Shown here piece by piece: positions 11,285 through 20,838 of a stretch of 64,000 nucleotides of DNA. The notes under the pieces are model-generated. The model saw only the letters and a list, made by a program, of their open reading frames with translations. It searched no databases and was not told where the DNA came from. Every line of letters starts with the position of its first letter. The stretch's first letter is position 1. Made by a program: the position numbers and the translations under genes. This stretch comes from Ferruginivarius sediminum. GTDB taxonomy: Bacteria; Pseudomonadota; Alphaproteobacteria; Kiloniellales; Rhodovibrionaceae. The stretch is from contig NZ_QPMH01000001.1 in the NCBI RefSeq assembly GCF_003344765.1, forward strand, positions 1-64,000. The letters run 5' to 3'.

Positions 11285-12565
11285 ATGACCGTGTTCCAGA
11301 TCGCCGCGCTGCTCATCGTGCTCGCCGCCGGCTTCGGGTATCTGAACCACGTCACGCTGAAGCTGCCGACGACGATAGGGCTGGTTGTCATTGCGCTGGG
11401 CGCTTCCCTGGCCGTGATCGCGCTCGATGCGCTTTTGCCGGCCACGACGCTGGCGGAGGACGCGCGGGCATTGGTTCGCGGGATCGATTTCTACGCCGCG
11501 CTGATGAACGGGATGCTGGGGTTCCTGCTGTTCGCCGGGGCGCTGCATGTCGATATGTCGTCCCTCGCCGGACAGCGCTGGATCGTCCTGTCGATGGCGA
11601 CCGTCGGCCTGTTGATCTCCACGGCACTGGTGGCGCTGGGGTTCTGGTGGCTGGCCGGCGTGCCCTTCGCCGTGGCGCTGGTGTTCGGCGCGCTTATCAG
11701 CCCGACCGATCCCATCGCGGTGCTGGGATTGCTGAAGCAGCATCGTGTGCCCGAGAGCCTGGAAACGAAAATCGCCGGCGAAAGCCTGTTCAATGATGGC
11801 GTCGCCGTGGTGCTGTTCCTGGTGCTGGTGGCAATCGCCTTTGGACAGGGACATGGCGGAGAGGGCGTGGACGCGACGCAGGTCCTGCTTCTGTTCGCCC
11901 AGGAGGCAGTCGGCGGTGCCGTGCTGGGCGCGCTGGCGGGCTTGGGCGTGTGCCACCTGTTGCGCGGGTTGGACGAGTACGTGCTGGAGGTGATGCTGAC
12001 CCTGGCGCTTGTGATGGGAGCTTATGCGCTGGCGCAAGGCCTGCACATGAGCGGGCCGATCGCCGTGGTCATCGCCGGCCTCTTTATCGGCAATCGTGGT
12101 ATGCGCCTGGGAATGAGCGAGACCACCAGGACACACGTGCAGAACTTCTGGCACTTGGTGGACGAGATCCTGAACGCCGCGTTGTTCCTGCTCATCGGCG
12201 TGGAAGTGCTGGCCATTCCGTTCCGGACGGAGATCGCGCCGGTGGCCTTGGCGGCGATACCGCTGGTGTTGCTGGGCCGGGCGGCCGCGGTTGTGGTTCC
12301 GGTAAGCCTCTTGCGCTTCCGCCGGACCTTTACGCGTGGTGCGGTGCCGATCCTGGTGTGGGGCGGGCTGCGCGGCGGTATATCGGTCGCGCTCGCGCTC
12401 TCGCTGCCCGATGGCCCGCACAAGGCGACTATCCTTGTGGCCACCTACGCCGTGGTCATATTCTCGATCGTCGTCCAGGGCCTGTCGATGGGGCGTGTCA
12501 TCCAGCGCTTCGGCCCGCGCGCCGCCGCCGAGGAGCGGGACATGGCGGGCGGCACGCGGGGCTGA
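11285..12565 (+). CDS. CPA1-family sodium/proton antiporter
   Basis: This 426-residue protein has about twelve transmembrane helices and the monovalent cation:proton antiporter-1 fold (NhaP/YjcE-like). The ion-binding region is recognisable from SPTDPIAVLGLLK (near residue 139) and GESLFNDGVAVVLF (near 166), the ND motif of electroneutral CPA1 exchangers. WGGLRGGISVALAL is the conserved late helix. ATG 11285 follows AAGGAAGG. The frame is open upstream into the integrase remnant but has no conserved residues there. It likely handles Na+ or pH homeostasis; the ion specificity cannot be read from sequence. Confidence 0.9.
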   Translation: MTVFQIAALLIVLAAGFGYLNHVTLKLPTTIGLVVIALGASLAVIALDALLPATTLAEDARALVRGIDFYAALMNGMLGFLLFAGALHVDMSSLAGQRWIVLSMATVGLLISTALVALGFWWLAGVPFAVALVFGALISPTDPIAVLGLLKQHRVPESLETKIAGESLFNDGVAVVLFLVLVAIAFGQGHGGEGVDATQVLLLFAQEAVGGAVLGALAGLGVCHLLRGLDEYVLEVMLTLALVMGAYALAQGLHMSGPIAVVIAGLFIGNRGMRLGMSETTRTHVQNFWHLVDEILNAALFLLIGVEVLAIPFRTEIAPVALAAIPLVLLGRAAAVVVPVSLLRFRRTFTRGAVPILVWGGLRGGISVALALSLPDGPHKATILVATYAVVIFSIVVQGLSMGRVIQRFGPRAAAEERDMAGGTRG

Positions 12566-12602
12566 TTGTCGCAAGCATCGACGCGGCCGCACTGCCGCGC
12601 GG

Positions 12603-13028
12603 TCAATTCCTGGTGATCGTCATGCTGCTCGTCGTAGTGCTGGTGGTGCTGCTACTGGTCCGTGTTACGGTTGCTGTCCCGCTCTGCGTGCGGGTCGCCG
12701 TTGTGACCGTGTCCGTGGAAGACAGATCGCCGGGGCCGCTATCTGGCACTGGGTCGCGACCGTTCAGGACCACGAGCGTCCGGCTTTCGCCCCCGGTTGC
12801 GTTGATGATGTTCTGAAAAAAGGTGCCGAATGAGATGCCGGCGCCGCGGTGCGCGGCCAATTCGGACGTTTCGAGCACCTCGATTCCGGCGAAGCCACCG
12901 GTAAAAGCCTCGTTTGGCTGAATTCCGGATAGCCCGCCTGCGACAGCCGACGGCGCGGTAAAGGCGAGCATGGCCGCACTAAGGCATGCCGTAATCCTCA
13001 GAGGATGCAATTTCTGGCACATTGTCAT
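12603..13028 (-). CDS. small secreted Ser/Thr-rich protein of unknown function
   Basis: This 141-residue product is not recognised. ATG 13028 is chosen because AGAGAGGCGG lies just before it and a clean signal peptide follows (cleavage near APSAVAGG, about residue 32). After it comes the segment LETSELAAHRGAGISFG, which resembles the ELxxxRGG motif of some small secreted alphaproteobacterial proteins. The C-terminal third is almost only Thr and Ser (TTATRTQSGTATVTRTSSS), a possible flexible or modified tail. It is convergent with the antiporter gene and lies at the edge of an AT-rich gap, so it may be acquired DNA. Confidence 0.6.
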   Translation of the reverse strand: MTMCQKLHPLRITACLSAAMLAFTAPSAVAGGLSGIQPNEAFTGGFAGIEVLETSELAAHRGAGISFGTFFQNIINATGGESRTLVVLNGRDPVPDSGPGDLSSTDTVTTATRTQSGTATVTRTSSSTTSTTTSSMTITRN

Positions 13029-13185
13029 TTCCGCCTCTCTTGGCCTGCACTGCAGCATCTGAATGCTGGATTCTACCATCTTCAATGCGATGTTGTGAAT
13101 TTTATTAAATAATATCTGTAACACATCATGCAAAGGCTGCATATACAAAGTAGAAAATTGTCATTAATTATCTAAATTCATCTAA

Positions 13186-13203
13186 ATATCGAAAATTCGA
13201 TAT
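13186..13203. repeat. palindrome, operator-like
   Basis: ATATCGAA and TTCGATAT are exact inverted copies separated by AA. Two ATCTAAAT direct repeats at one-helical-turn spacing sit immediately beside it. The position between two divergent genes suits a regulator-binding site, but no regulator gene is adjacent. Confidence 0.45.
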
Positions 13204-13460
13204 AGCGGACACAGCTGCCGTAAATCTATGCAGGTTCAGCCGAGCCATTATGTCCAAAGACACGAACAATCATCGGCTCATATCCGTGCCGTAACCTACG
13301 GCAAGGGACAACCCGTAATCCCAGTTCGTCGGCGCCAAAAAAACTAACGTGCAATTTATACACGCAGCAAGTGAAATTGCCGGCGCTAATTTGGCATAAC
13401 CGGCGGACCACGCGCGGCATTATAATCTGAAATGTGCTCACGGACAAGCCAAATGGTTGC

Positions 13461-13489
13461 TTGTCAAAACGGGTACTTCGCCATAGAAT
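13461..13489 (+). promoter_or_regulatory. sigma-70 promoter for the PLP decarboxylase
   Basis: TTGTCA (13461-13466) and TAGAAT (13484-13489) are separated by 17 bases. The predicted transcript would begin near 13496, 45 bases before the chosen start codon. Confidence 0.6.
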
Positions 13490-13540
13490 TACAATCTAAG
13501 GTAGATCCGCTCGATGTGTGAAATAACATCGGAGGAAGGT

Positions 13541-15379
13541 ATGTATAAAGACGTAAACAACCAGAATGTTGTTCCATATGGACCAAATAGAAAAGGGTGG
13601 CAGGAACAAATCCCTACACTTGCAAAAAAGGGTGATAAATACTTTGTATCTCCGCCGCAGGCAGATCCGAATGATATTTATGGGGGGCTCAAGGTCGAAT
13701 TACTCGACTCGACGGACCTGCAGCTACTACCAAGGGCCCTGACCGAAGCTGAACGAAAGCGCGCGCTCTTGCGGGTGGAAACGCACGAAGAGCTCTATGC
13801 TGAGACATATCTTGGCCAGCAAAATCAGTCCGTATTTCTGGATGTGGATTTCCAGACCCATCTCTCCAGATACATGAACACTCTATTGAACAACATTGGC
13901 GACCCCTTTATTTCAGGAAGTTTGGGTAAGAATACCAAGTTCGCCGAGTGTGCGGTCCTGGATTACTACGCGTCCCTATGGAACGCGAGATGGCCCAGTG
14001 ACCCGAAAGATCCTGATTCGCACTGGGGTTATGTACTCAGCATGGGCTCGACGGAGGGCAATCTCTACAGCCTTCTACAGGGTCGCGACTACCTGAAGGG
14101 CAGGCCGCTTCACGAAGGTGGTCAAAAGGTTCCCGATCGGGAACTGGGTGGTGAGACGGCAGGGGCGGATCACACAATCGACAATCCGAATGCCTTTCGC
14201 CCTATCGCATTCTTCTCGGAAGATCGCCACTACTCGATACTCAAGGCGTTGCGAGCGATGGAGATTCCTGCCTACGGTGACGTGGGAGCAGCGGAATATC
14301 CGGGGCAATGCCCGATCACAGAGGACGGGCATTGGCCTCTGAATGTACCGTCGTTGGGCCCGGATGGCGCGCACCCGGTAGGCTGTGGAGTTGTCGATAT
14401 CGACAAGCTCGAAACGCTTGTCGAATTCTTCGCGGCACGCGGCCATCCCATCCTGCTCGTCCTTACCGTCGGTACTACATTCAAGGGAGCGCACGATCCA
14501 GTTGACGATATTGGCAAGCGCCTGATGCCGATCTTCCGGCGCCATGGCTTGGCGCAGCGCCGAGTCTGGGCGGATCCGGCGCATCCCGCGCATTGGGACT
14601 GGCGCACCGGGTTCTGGATCCATGTCGATGGTGCGCTGGGAGCTGCTTACCTACCGTTTCTTGAGATGGCCTATCACGCTGGAGAAACGGCGCAGCGTGG
14701 TCCGGTCTTCGACTTCCGGCTGCCTTACATTCATTCGTTGGTGATGAGCGGGCACAAATGGCCGGGAACGCCGTGGCCGACTGGAATATACATGACCAAG
14801 CGGAAGTACTTGATCAAGCCACCCGAGGATCCGGATTATATCGGCGCCCCCGATACCACTTTCGCGGGCTCGCGAAACGGCCTCTCGCCGCTGTTGCTGT
14901 GGTGGTATGCCGCCGTCATGTCGTATGACGCCCAGGTCGAACGCATCCTGCATTGCCAGCGTATTGCAGAGTACGCCGAACGGCGATTGCGGGAATTAAG
15001 CGACGTCCTGCAATTCGATCTCTGGGTACAGCGCTCGCCGCTGTCATTGTCGATCCTTTTCCGCAAGCCAAATGATGCGATCACTTCGACGTACTCGCTG
15101 TCGACACAGTATGTTCCGTCACCTGATCGACGAGGTGAATGGCGAAACTATGCCCATATCTATTGCATGGGTAGTGTTGACGAACAGTTGATTGACAGAT
15201 TTGTTGAAGAGTTGAGCGAACCGGAGGCTTTTCCAGAAATGGCGGCGGAAGAAATGGAACTTAAACACACGCCCGGTTCGGAGCGCTCCCGCCACGGCAA
15301 CGACCGTTGCGGGCGAACGGAAGATTCCGTTTGCGCGAGGCAGAGGGGCGGTGACAAGGCCGTGAACAACCTGCTTTAA
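13541..15379 (+). CDS. group II pyridoxal-phosphate-dependent amino-acid decarboxylase
   Basis: This 612-residue protein has the group II decarboxylase core (glutamate/histidine/aromatic type). It shows LSMGSTEGNLYSLLQGRDYL, the PLP-ring aspartate D363 in WIHVDGALG, and the Schiff-base lysine K406 in SGHKWPGTPWPTGIY. The latter resembles the SGHK-x2-GTPxPxG pattern of PLP-type histidine decarboxylases. ATG 13541 follows GGAGGAAGG and is preferred over 13514. The N-terminal 90 residues and the last 40 (charged, Arg/Gly-rich, non-conserved) lie outside the core. Codon use is less GC-biased than in neighbours, suggesting transfer. The substrate is not determinable here, and no amino-acid/amine antiporter adjoins it. 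Confidence 0.8.
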   Translation: MYKDVNNQNVVPYGPNRKGWQEQIPTLAKKGDKYFVSPPQADPNDIYGGLKVELLDSTDLQLLPRALTEAERKRALLRVETHEELYAETYLGQQNQSVFLDVDFQTHLSRYMNTLLNNIGDPFISGSLGKNTKFAECAVLDYYASLWNARWPSDPKDPDSHWGYVLSMGSTEGNLYSLLQGRDYLKGRPLHEGGQKVPDRELGGETAGADHTIDNPNAFRPIAFFSEDRHYSILKALRAMEIPAYGDVGAAEYPGQCPITEDGHWPLNVPSLGPDGAHPVGCGVVDIDKLETLVEFFAARGHPILLVLTVGTTFKGAHDPVDDIGKRLMPIFRRHGLAQRRVWADPAHPAHWDWRTGFWIHVDGALGAAYLPFLEMAYHAGETAQRGPVFDFRLPYIHSLVMSGHKWPGTPWPTGIYMTKRKYLIKPPEDPDYIGAPDTTFAGSRNGLSPLLLWWYAAVMSYDAQVERILHCQRIAEYAERRLRELSDVLQFDLWVQRSPLSLSILFRKPNDAITSTYSLSTQYVPSPDRRGEWRNYAHIYCMGSVDEQLIDRFVEELSEPEAFPEMAAEEMELKHTPGSERSRHGNDRCGRTEDSVCARQRGGDKAVNNLL

Positions 15380-15779
15380 GATAAGGCGCAATGAGAGGTA
15401 GCAGCCGGGCGGCAACTCTTATCATAGCTGCAGAGGGAAACACCCCACGGCTGCGACCACTCCCGTTTCTGACGCTTGGCCCAATGCGGTCCTGGACTTC
15501 GTGGGGCGCATTTCATCAGCGAGCTGTTCGAGTGTGCCGCGAACGCACACAACTGCCGTCCTGGCTCCGCCCGGCATTGCGAAAGGAAATCTTTCGATAC
15601 CCTCCGAAAAGGTGTCCACGCAAGTTAGTTGTTAATACATCATAAAGTTCTCGTATGTGATGTAGGTGGCGGCTTATCCGAAGTTTCGTGTGTCCTATGC
15701 GGCGGAAAGCGTGCCCCATAAGGACGCGCGAAACAGCTATGACGCCCAATTGGACTGTACGAAAGGGAGGGACTTCAAA
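15380..15779. other. 400-base gap between decarboxylase and substrate-binding protein
   Basis: No convincing gene is present. Short frames on both strands (for example 15422-15619 on the minus strand) lack ribosome sites and recognisable motifs. An inverted repeat TACATCA / TGATGTA (15636-15642 and 15658-15664, 15-base spacer) lies about 115 bases before the start of the binding-protein gene and might be an operator. Confidence 0.5.
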
Positions 15780-16553
15780 GTGTTGCGCAAGACTTTCGGT
15801 ATCGCCGCCGGGCTAACTGCGATCCTCGGCTTGGCGACACAGGCGAGCGCAGATGAAATCACGATAACTGCCGATCAATGGTGCCCCTACAACTGCGAGC
15901 CTGGCAGTGACGCGCCCGGCTATGTCGTGGAACTCGCAAAGCGTATTTATGAGAGCGAGGGTCACACTATCAAATACGTCAACAACCCTTGGCAACGAGC
16001 TCTAAAGATGGGCGCCCGCGGCAAGGTGAATGGCGTTATCGCTGTCAGCTTTCAGCCGGAAACCGAGCAGATGGTCCTCCCTGAAGAGCCGCTGACGAGT
16101 TATGAGATCAAGGCCGTTACCGATGCCGACGATGGCTGGTCGTACGACGGCATCGAATCAATTGGCGAGCGCACCGTCGCGGTCGTTGCCGGATACAACT
16201 ATGGCGACCGCTTCATGGAGTGGCAACGTAGCAACGAAGGCCAGCAGGTCGTCAATCAGGGAGACGGCGCCTTGCAGCGTAACCTCAAAATGGTTGCCTC
16301 GGGCCGTGCCGATTTCGCGATCGATGGCGCGAATGTGCTTGGCTACAACATCGACCAGATGGGCATGAAAGAAAGCTTCAGGTTTGCCGGCACAATCGGC
16401 GAGGCTGTGCCGCTGTATCTCGGCTTCAGCATGAAAGCCGGCAACGCCGAGGAATACGCCCGACTGTGGACCGAGGGCGTTCGCCGTATGCGAGAGAGCG
16501 GCGAACTTCAGGAAGTTCTCGACAAGTATGGCGTAAGCGACTGGGCGGAATAG
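15780..16553 (+). CDS. periplasmic amino-acid-type substrate-binding protein (SBP_bac_3 family)
   Basis: From GTG 15780 (preceded by AAGGGAGGG) the product is 257 residues. A signal peptide ends near QASADE, followed by a two-lobed family 3 binding protein: ITADQWCPYNCEPG at the start of the mature chain, APGYVVELAKRIYE, and GRADFAIDGANVLGY in the hinge region. No ABC permease or ATPase gene is adjacent. The next gene is a methyl-accepting chemotaxis protein on the same strand, so the pair may form an indirect-binding chemoreception unit. The two cysteines CPYNC close together are unusual and could form a disulfide. An orphan importer subunit is the alternative. Confidence 0.75.
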   Translation: MLRKTFGIAAGLTAILGLATQASADEITITADQWCPYNCEPGSDAPGYVVELAKRIYESEGHTIKYVNNPWQRALKMGARGKVNGVIAVSFQPETEQMVLPEEPLTSYEIKAVTDADDGWSYDGIESIGERTVAVVAGYNYGDRFMEWQRSNEGQQVVNQGDGALQRNLKMVASGRADFAIDGANVLGYNIDQMGMKESFRFAGTIGEAVPLYLGFSMKAGNAEEYARLWTEGVRRMRESGELQEVLDKYGVSDWAE

Positions 16554-16687
16554 GCCTCGCCTCGTTGCGTTTTGTATGAGGGCAGTGGTTGCGGGACCGC
16601 TCGAGACTGTCCCGCAACCGACCTCCCCCTTACCTGGCACGAGCATCCGGCACGATTGGTTTGTCAAGCGACGGAGAGATCCGGGAT

Positions 16688-18568
16688 ATGCGTTCGGCAA
16701 AAAATAGCGTTAAGGCGCGCGTTCTCCTTATCACCATTCCCATTCTGGCAATCGTGCTGGCCGCGGGATTTGGCGTAGCCCTTCAGCAGCAGATGTCCAC
16801 GCTTCAGGCGCTGGGCAACCGCACCATCGATCTGCAGGAGCAGACATCGCAGGCCGCGCGGAAACAGGTGAGCAGTTCCTTCCAAGACCTCGAAGCGGTG
16901 CAGGACGAGACGATGGGCCGCCTGCTAAAGGCGATCGAGGCCTCCGGCGGGCGTACGATCGATGCACAGAACGAGGCCTTCAATCGCCAGTTGAATACCA
17001 TCGTCACTTTAAGTGCACCGATGCTGGTACACCCCATGTGGACCTTCAACGAGGCCGATGCGAAGACGATCCTTGCTGGCATCGTCAGCTTGGACGCTGT
17101 CGTCGGGGTGCGCGCTGTGGAGGAGGGCGGCAATGTCTTTGCCGAGATAGGTAAGTTCGACGAGGGCGCTAAGAAGCAGACAGCTCATATCGAAGGGGAG
17201 ATCAAGGACAAGCTGCAGCGCGTAGGCAGCCTGGAAATCTTCTACACCACGGAGGCGTTGGAGCAGGCCAAGGCGACGGCCGAAAACGAACTGGCATCAA
17301 ATCGCACGTTTGTGGAGCAAGCCAGCACCCGGTTCGGCCAAACGGTGGAAGATACGCGGGGCCGGCTCACCGAAGCGGCGGCAGAGCGCCGAAGCGAAGC
17401 GGGCGACGTGATCGAGGCGACTATTGCAGGTGCCCAGAAGGAAGGTCTGGCAATAACCGGTATCATCTTCGCTGTCTTGACCGTCGTTGTCGCTGTTTCC
17501 CTGTCACTGACGCTCGGCCGTGTACTGTTGACGCCGCTGCAGAAAATGACCGAGGCGATGCGGCGCCTTGCCGATGGCGACACCGATGTCGAGATTCCTG
17601 CGGCGCAACGCGAGGATGAGATCGGCAATATGGCGGAGGCCTGCCGCGTCTTCCGGGACAATGCGCTCGAGAAGGAACGCCTGGAGCAAGAGCAGGCTGA
17701 TGAGCAGTTGCGCACGGAAAGGCGCCGTGCGATGCAAGAACTCGCTGATACCTTCGAACAGTCGGTGGCGCATATCGTTTATCGCGTTTCCGAGAGCAGC
17801 AACCAAGTACGGGATAACGCTAGGAACCTTTCCGAACGTGCCAAGCATGCCCAGAGCGACGCTACGGGGGCCGCGGGGCACGCCGAGGAGGTTTCGACAA
17901 ACGTGGAATCCACTGCGTCGGCGACCGAAGAGCTATCGGCATCGGTGCACGAGGTCACGCGGCAGATCCACGAGTCTTCCCAAAAGGCGACCGACGCAGT
18001 TTCACGGGCAAAGGAAACCAGCAGTACGGTCCAAAACCTCAAGCAATCCGCCGACAAGATCGGAGCGGTCGTCACACTTATCCAGGACATTGCCGAGCAG
18101 ACCAACCTGCTTGCCTTGAACGCGACGATCGAGGCGGCCCGCGCCGGCGAAGCCGGCAAGGGCTTTGCGGTCGTCGCCAATGAGGTGAAGTCCCTGGCAA
18201 ACCAGACACAGAAAGCAACCGAGGATATCAGCGGTCAAATCAACGACATTCGAAACGTGTCGGAGCTTACCGTCGATTCAATCGAGGCGATCAGCAGGAC
18301 CATCAACGAGATCAATGAGGCCGTTGCTCACGCTTCATCAAGCGCGGAACAGCAGAACAGTGCGACCTCCGAGATTTCGAGCAGCCTCGACAGAGCCGCC
18401 AAGGGCACCCAGGAAGTGAGCCAGCGCGTCACCGACATCACGAATGGCGCCCAGCAGACGGGCGAAATGGTACAGGCGGTTCTCTCCACTTCGGACGAAT
18501 TGACCGAGGTTGCGCAAGACTTGAACCAGGAAGTGGAAACTTTCCTGACCAAGGTTCGGGCTGGCTGA
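16688..18568 (+). CDS. methyl-accepting chemotaxis protein
   Basis: This 626-residue transmembrane chemoreceptor starts at ATG 16688 after GGAGAG. TM1 lies at about residues 12-33 and the periplasmic sensor at 34-254 (a helical domain with [18 protein letters not shown], not a dCache I can assign with certainty). TM2 is at about 255-277, followed by a HAMP domain ([19 protein letters not shown]) and the signalling hairpin with the conserved tip [17 protein letters not shown] near 470. The C-terminus (FLTKVRAG) has no CheR-tethering pentapeptide. The upstream neighbour is an orphan periplasmic binding protein, a plausible ligand-presenting partner. The cheAWYBR operon lies 4 kb away. Confidence 0.92.
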   Translation: MRSAKNSVKARVLLITIPILAIVLAAGFGVALQQQMSTLQALGNRTIDLQEQTSQAARKQVSSSFQDLEAVQDETMGRLLKAIEASGGRTIDAQNEAFNRQLNTIVTLSAPMLVHPMWTFNEADAKTILAGIVSLDAVVGVRAVEEGGNVFAEIGKFDEGAKKQTAHIEGEIKDKLQRVGSLEIFYTTEALEQAKATAENELASNRTFVEQASTRFGQTVEDTRGRLTEAAAERRSEAGDVIEATIAGAQKEGLAITGIIFAVLTVVVAVSLSLTLGRVLLTPLQKMTEAMRRLADGDTDVEIPAAQREDEIGNMAEACRVFRDNALEKERLEQEQADEQLRTERRRAMQELADTFEQSVAHIVYRVSESSNQVRDNARNLSERAKHAQSDATGAAGHAEEVSTNVESTASATEELSASVHEVTRQIHESSQKATDAVSRAKETSSTVQNLKQSADKIGAVVTLIQDIAEQTNLLALNATIEAARAGEAGKGFAVVANEVKSLANQTQKATEDISGQINDIRNVSELTVDSIEAISRTINEINEAVAHASSSAEQQNSATSEISSSLDRAAKGTQEVSQRVTDITNGAQQTGEMVQAVLSTSDELTEVAQDLNQEVETFLTKVRAG

Positions 18569-18741
18569 TAGGAAGCGTATGGATAACGATGCCGGGATAA
18601 CCTCAAGGGAGGTTCGGCATCGATCCGATATCATACGCCGTGCAGCCTACGGAATTGCACCTGGTACTGCCAGGGCCTGTTGGATTGTAAGATTGTAAGG
18701 GGGAAGGGGCTCTTACGCTTGGGGTGGAGGGAAGCGCCCAA

Positions 18742-20781
18742 CTACTCCGCCTGCTGACGCGAGCGTTGCCGGCGGCGGCGTCGGCCACCACCCTCGTCGC
18801 CGTCGGGCTGCGCCGCCTTTTTCGGCGCCGGCAAGGGTACGGCCTTGCGCAGCATGGGGTAGGGCGCGGTGGCGTGCGGGAAGCTCATTGCCTCGACGAA
18901 ATGCGCCTGAAAGCGCGGCTCAACGGCAGTCTCGATCTTCTCGATCTTCCGGACGACGTTTTCGATCTCGTCGCGTGCCTTCTGATTCAGCAGAGCGATG
19001 CGTGCACCGGTCCCGGCGGCGTTTCCGGCCGAGGTGACTTTCTCCAGGTTGCAGTCCGGGATCAGGCCCAGGACCATCGCATACTTGACGTCGATGTGCG
19101 CGCCGAAAGCCCCTGCAAGCACGATGCGGTCGACGCTCTCGATACCGAGGTGATCCATCAGCAGCCGCGTACCGGCGTAAAGCGCCGCCTTGGCAAGCTG
19201 AATGGCGCGCACATCGTTCTGGGTGATGCGTATCTCCGGTTCGCCGGCGTGTAGCAGGTAGGACCATGTGCGGCCGTCCTGCTGCACGCGGTCCGATTTG
19301 GCCGCCATCGCGCCGTCGATGGTGCCGTCGGGTGTGATGATGCCGGCGAGGTACATCTCGGCCAGCACCTCGATGATGCCGGAGCCGCAGATGCCAGTGA
19401 CGCCCAGGCGCTTGACCTTCTTCTCGAAGCCCGGTTCGTTCGACCACTGGTCGCAGCCGATCACCTTGAAGCGCGGCTCAAGCGTCTCGGGATCGATGCG
19501 AACCCGCTCGATTGCGCCGGATGCGGCGCGCTGACCGGAAGAGATCTGCGCGCCTTCGAACGCCGGCCCGGTGGGGGAGGATGCGGCCAGAAGCCGGTCC
19601 TTGCTGCCCAGGACGATCTCGGCATTCGTGCCAACATCGACGACCAGCACGATATCGTCTGACAGGTGCGGCGTCTCCGACAGCACGACACCGGCGGTGT
19701 CCGCGCCGACGTGCCCGGCGATGCAGGGAAGGACGTAGACACGCGCGTCGGGATGGATCCGCACGCCCAGCTCTTCCGCCCACAGCGTCATGCCGCTGTT
19801 CGTCGCCAGCGCGAAGGGGGCGCCGCCAAGCTCCGTCGGGTCGATGCCCAGCAACAGGTGATGCATGATGGGGTTGCCGACGAAGGTCGCGTTCAGGATC
19901 TCCTCCGGCGAGACTCCGGCCTCCTCGGCGGTCTCCGCGATCAGGTCGTTTATGGCCTCGCGCACCGCCGCCGTCATCTCGGCGTCGCCGCCGGGATTCA
20001 TCATGACGTAGGACACACGGCTCATCAGGTCTTCGCCGAAGCGGATCTGCGGGTTCATGATCCCGTTCGACGCCAGCACCTCGCCCGAGGCCAGATCGCA
20101 AAGATGCGCCGCGATGGTGGTGGAGCCGATGTCGATCGCCACGCCGAACGCCCGGTCGTGGAAGCCTGGCCAGACCGCCGTCAGCCGCTTGCCGCGATGC
20201 ACGGCGACGGTGACCTTCCACGCGCCATCGCGCAGCGCCTTCTGAAGGTTCTGCAGAAGGCGAAGGTCGGCATCCTCCAGCTCCGTCAGGTCCCACTGCT
20301 CCCGCAGCGACTTCAGCAGACGTTCCAGGTCACCGCTGGGCTTGTGCATGTCGGGCTGCTCGACGTCGACGTAGTGCAGGCGCACCGCCGGGTCGAGCAC
20401 GATGTCGCGCACTTCCGGCCGTTTGCGCACGACCTGCTTGTGAACCTGGCTGTCGGCGGGAACGTCAACGACGACGTCGTCCAGGATCCGCGCCTGGCAG
20501 GACAGGCGGCGTCCCGGCTTGACGCCCTTGCGGGATTTCTCGTGGTAGCGCTGCTCGACCTCGTTCCAGGGGCTGACGTGGTCGGCGCGCGACTTGATGT
20601 TGTGCTTGGCGAAATCGCCCTCGGCAACCTTTACTTGACAGCGCCCGCATAGGCCACGGCCGCCACACACGGAGTCGATGTCGACACCGAGCTGGCGGCC
20701 GGCCTGCAGGACGGTCGTCCCCTTCTCGAAGCGGCCGCGCCGGCCGGAGGGGGTGAAGACGATCAGGACATCATCCGCCAT
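18742..20781 (-). CDS. RACo-like ATP-dependent corrinoid reactivation protein (2Fe-2S/ASKHA, DUF4445)
   Basis: This 679-residue protein joins an N-terminal 2Fe-2S ferredoxin domain (Cys39, Cys45, Cys48, with Cys95 as fourth ligand in GRRLSCQA) to a linker and a large ASKHA-type ATPase (AIDIGSTTIAAHLCD near 215, then VVDVGTNAEIVLG and VLAGAFGAHIDVKYAM). This is the architecture of RACo/RamA-type activators, which reduce inactive Co(II) corrinoid proteins back to Co(I) at the cost of ATP. The upstream gene is a methyltetrahydrofolate:corrinoid methyltransferase, consistent with that role. The corrinoid protein itself is not in the window. The C-terminal 40 residues form an Arg/Gln-rich tail of unknown purpose. 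Confidence 0.88.
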   Translation of the reverse strand: MADDVLIVFTPSGRRGRFEKGTTVLQAGRQLGVDIDSVCGGRGLCGRCQVKVAEGDFAKHNIKSRADHVSPWNEVEQRYHEKSRKGVKPGRRLSCQARILDDVVVDVPADSQVHKQVVRKRPEVRDIVLDPAVRLHYVDVEQPDMHKPSGDLERLLKSLREQWDLTELEDADLRLLQNLQKALRDGAWKVTVAVHRGKRLTAVWPGFHDRAFGVAIDIGSTTIAAHLCDLASGEVLASNGIMNPQIRFGEDLMSRVSYVMMNPGGDAEMTAAVREAINDLIAETAEEAGVSPEEILNATFVGNPIMHHLLLGIDPTELGGAPFALATNSGMTLWAEELGVRIHPDARVYVLPCIAGHVGADTAGVVLSETPHLSDDIVLVVDVGTNAEIVLGSKDRLLAASSPTGPAFEGAQISSGQRAASGAIERVRIDPETLEPRFKVIGCDQWSNEPGFEKKVKRLGVTGICGSGIIEVLAEMYLAGIITPDGTIDGAMAAKSDRVQQDGRTWSYLLHAGEPEIRITQNDVRAIQLAKAALYAGTRLLMDHLGIESVDRIVLAGAFGAHIDVKYAMVLGLIPDCNLEKVTSAGNAAGTGARIALLNQKARDEIENVVRKIEKIETAVEPRFQAHFVEAMSFPHATAPYPMLRKAVPLPAPKKAAQPDGDEGGGRRRRRQRSRQQAE

Positions 20782-20838
20782 GACTACCTCAACTCGTTAA
20801 AGTCGCCGCCGGCGCCGGTCCCCCGTCGCTGTGGCCGC

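Larger units (their letters stand above)
13029..13540. other. 512-base AT-rich intergenic region
   Basis: This gap between the divergent secreted-protein and decarboxylase genes is much richer in A and T than the surrounding sequence. It contains two direct copies of ATCTAAAT ten bases apart (13170 and 13180), a perfect palindrome (13186-13203), and a good sigma-70 promoter facing the decarboxylase (13461-13489). A 73-codon minus-strand frame at 13226-13447 has no recognisable features. Confidence 0.6.

Noticed and set aside
13226..13447. A 73-codon minus-strand frame in the AT-rich gap
   Set aside because: No ribosome site, no recognisable motif and no conserved neighbours; it may be a gene fragment but cannot be supported.
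15422..15619. A 65-codon minus-strand frame between the decarboxylase and the binding protein
   Set aside because: It starts at GTG with no ribosome site and has no recognisable family features.
10876..18700. An intact genomic island or prophage at tRNA-Lys
   Set aside because: Only an integrase tail remains; there are no phage structural genes, no replication genes and no visible second attachment repeat.
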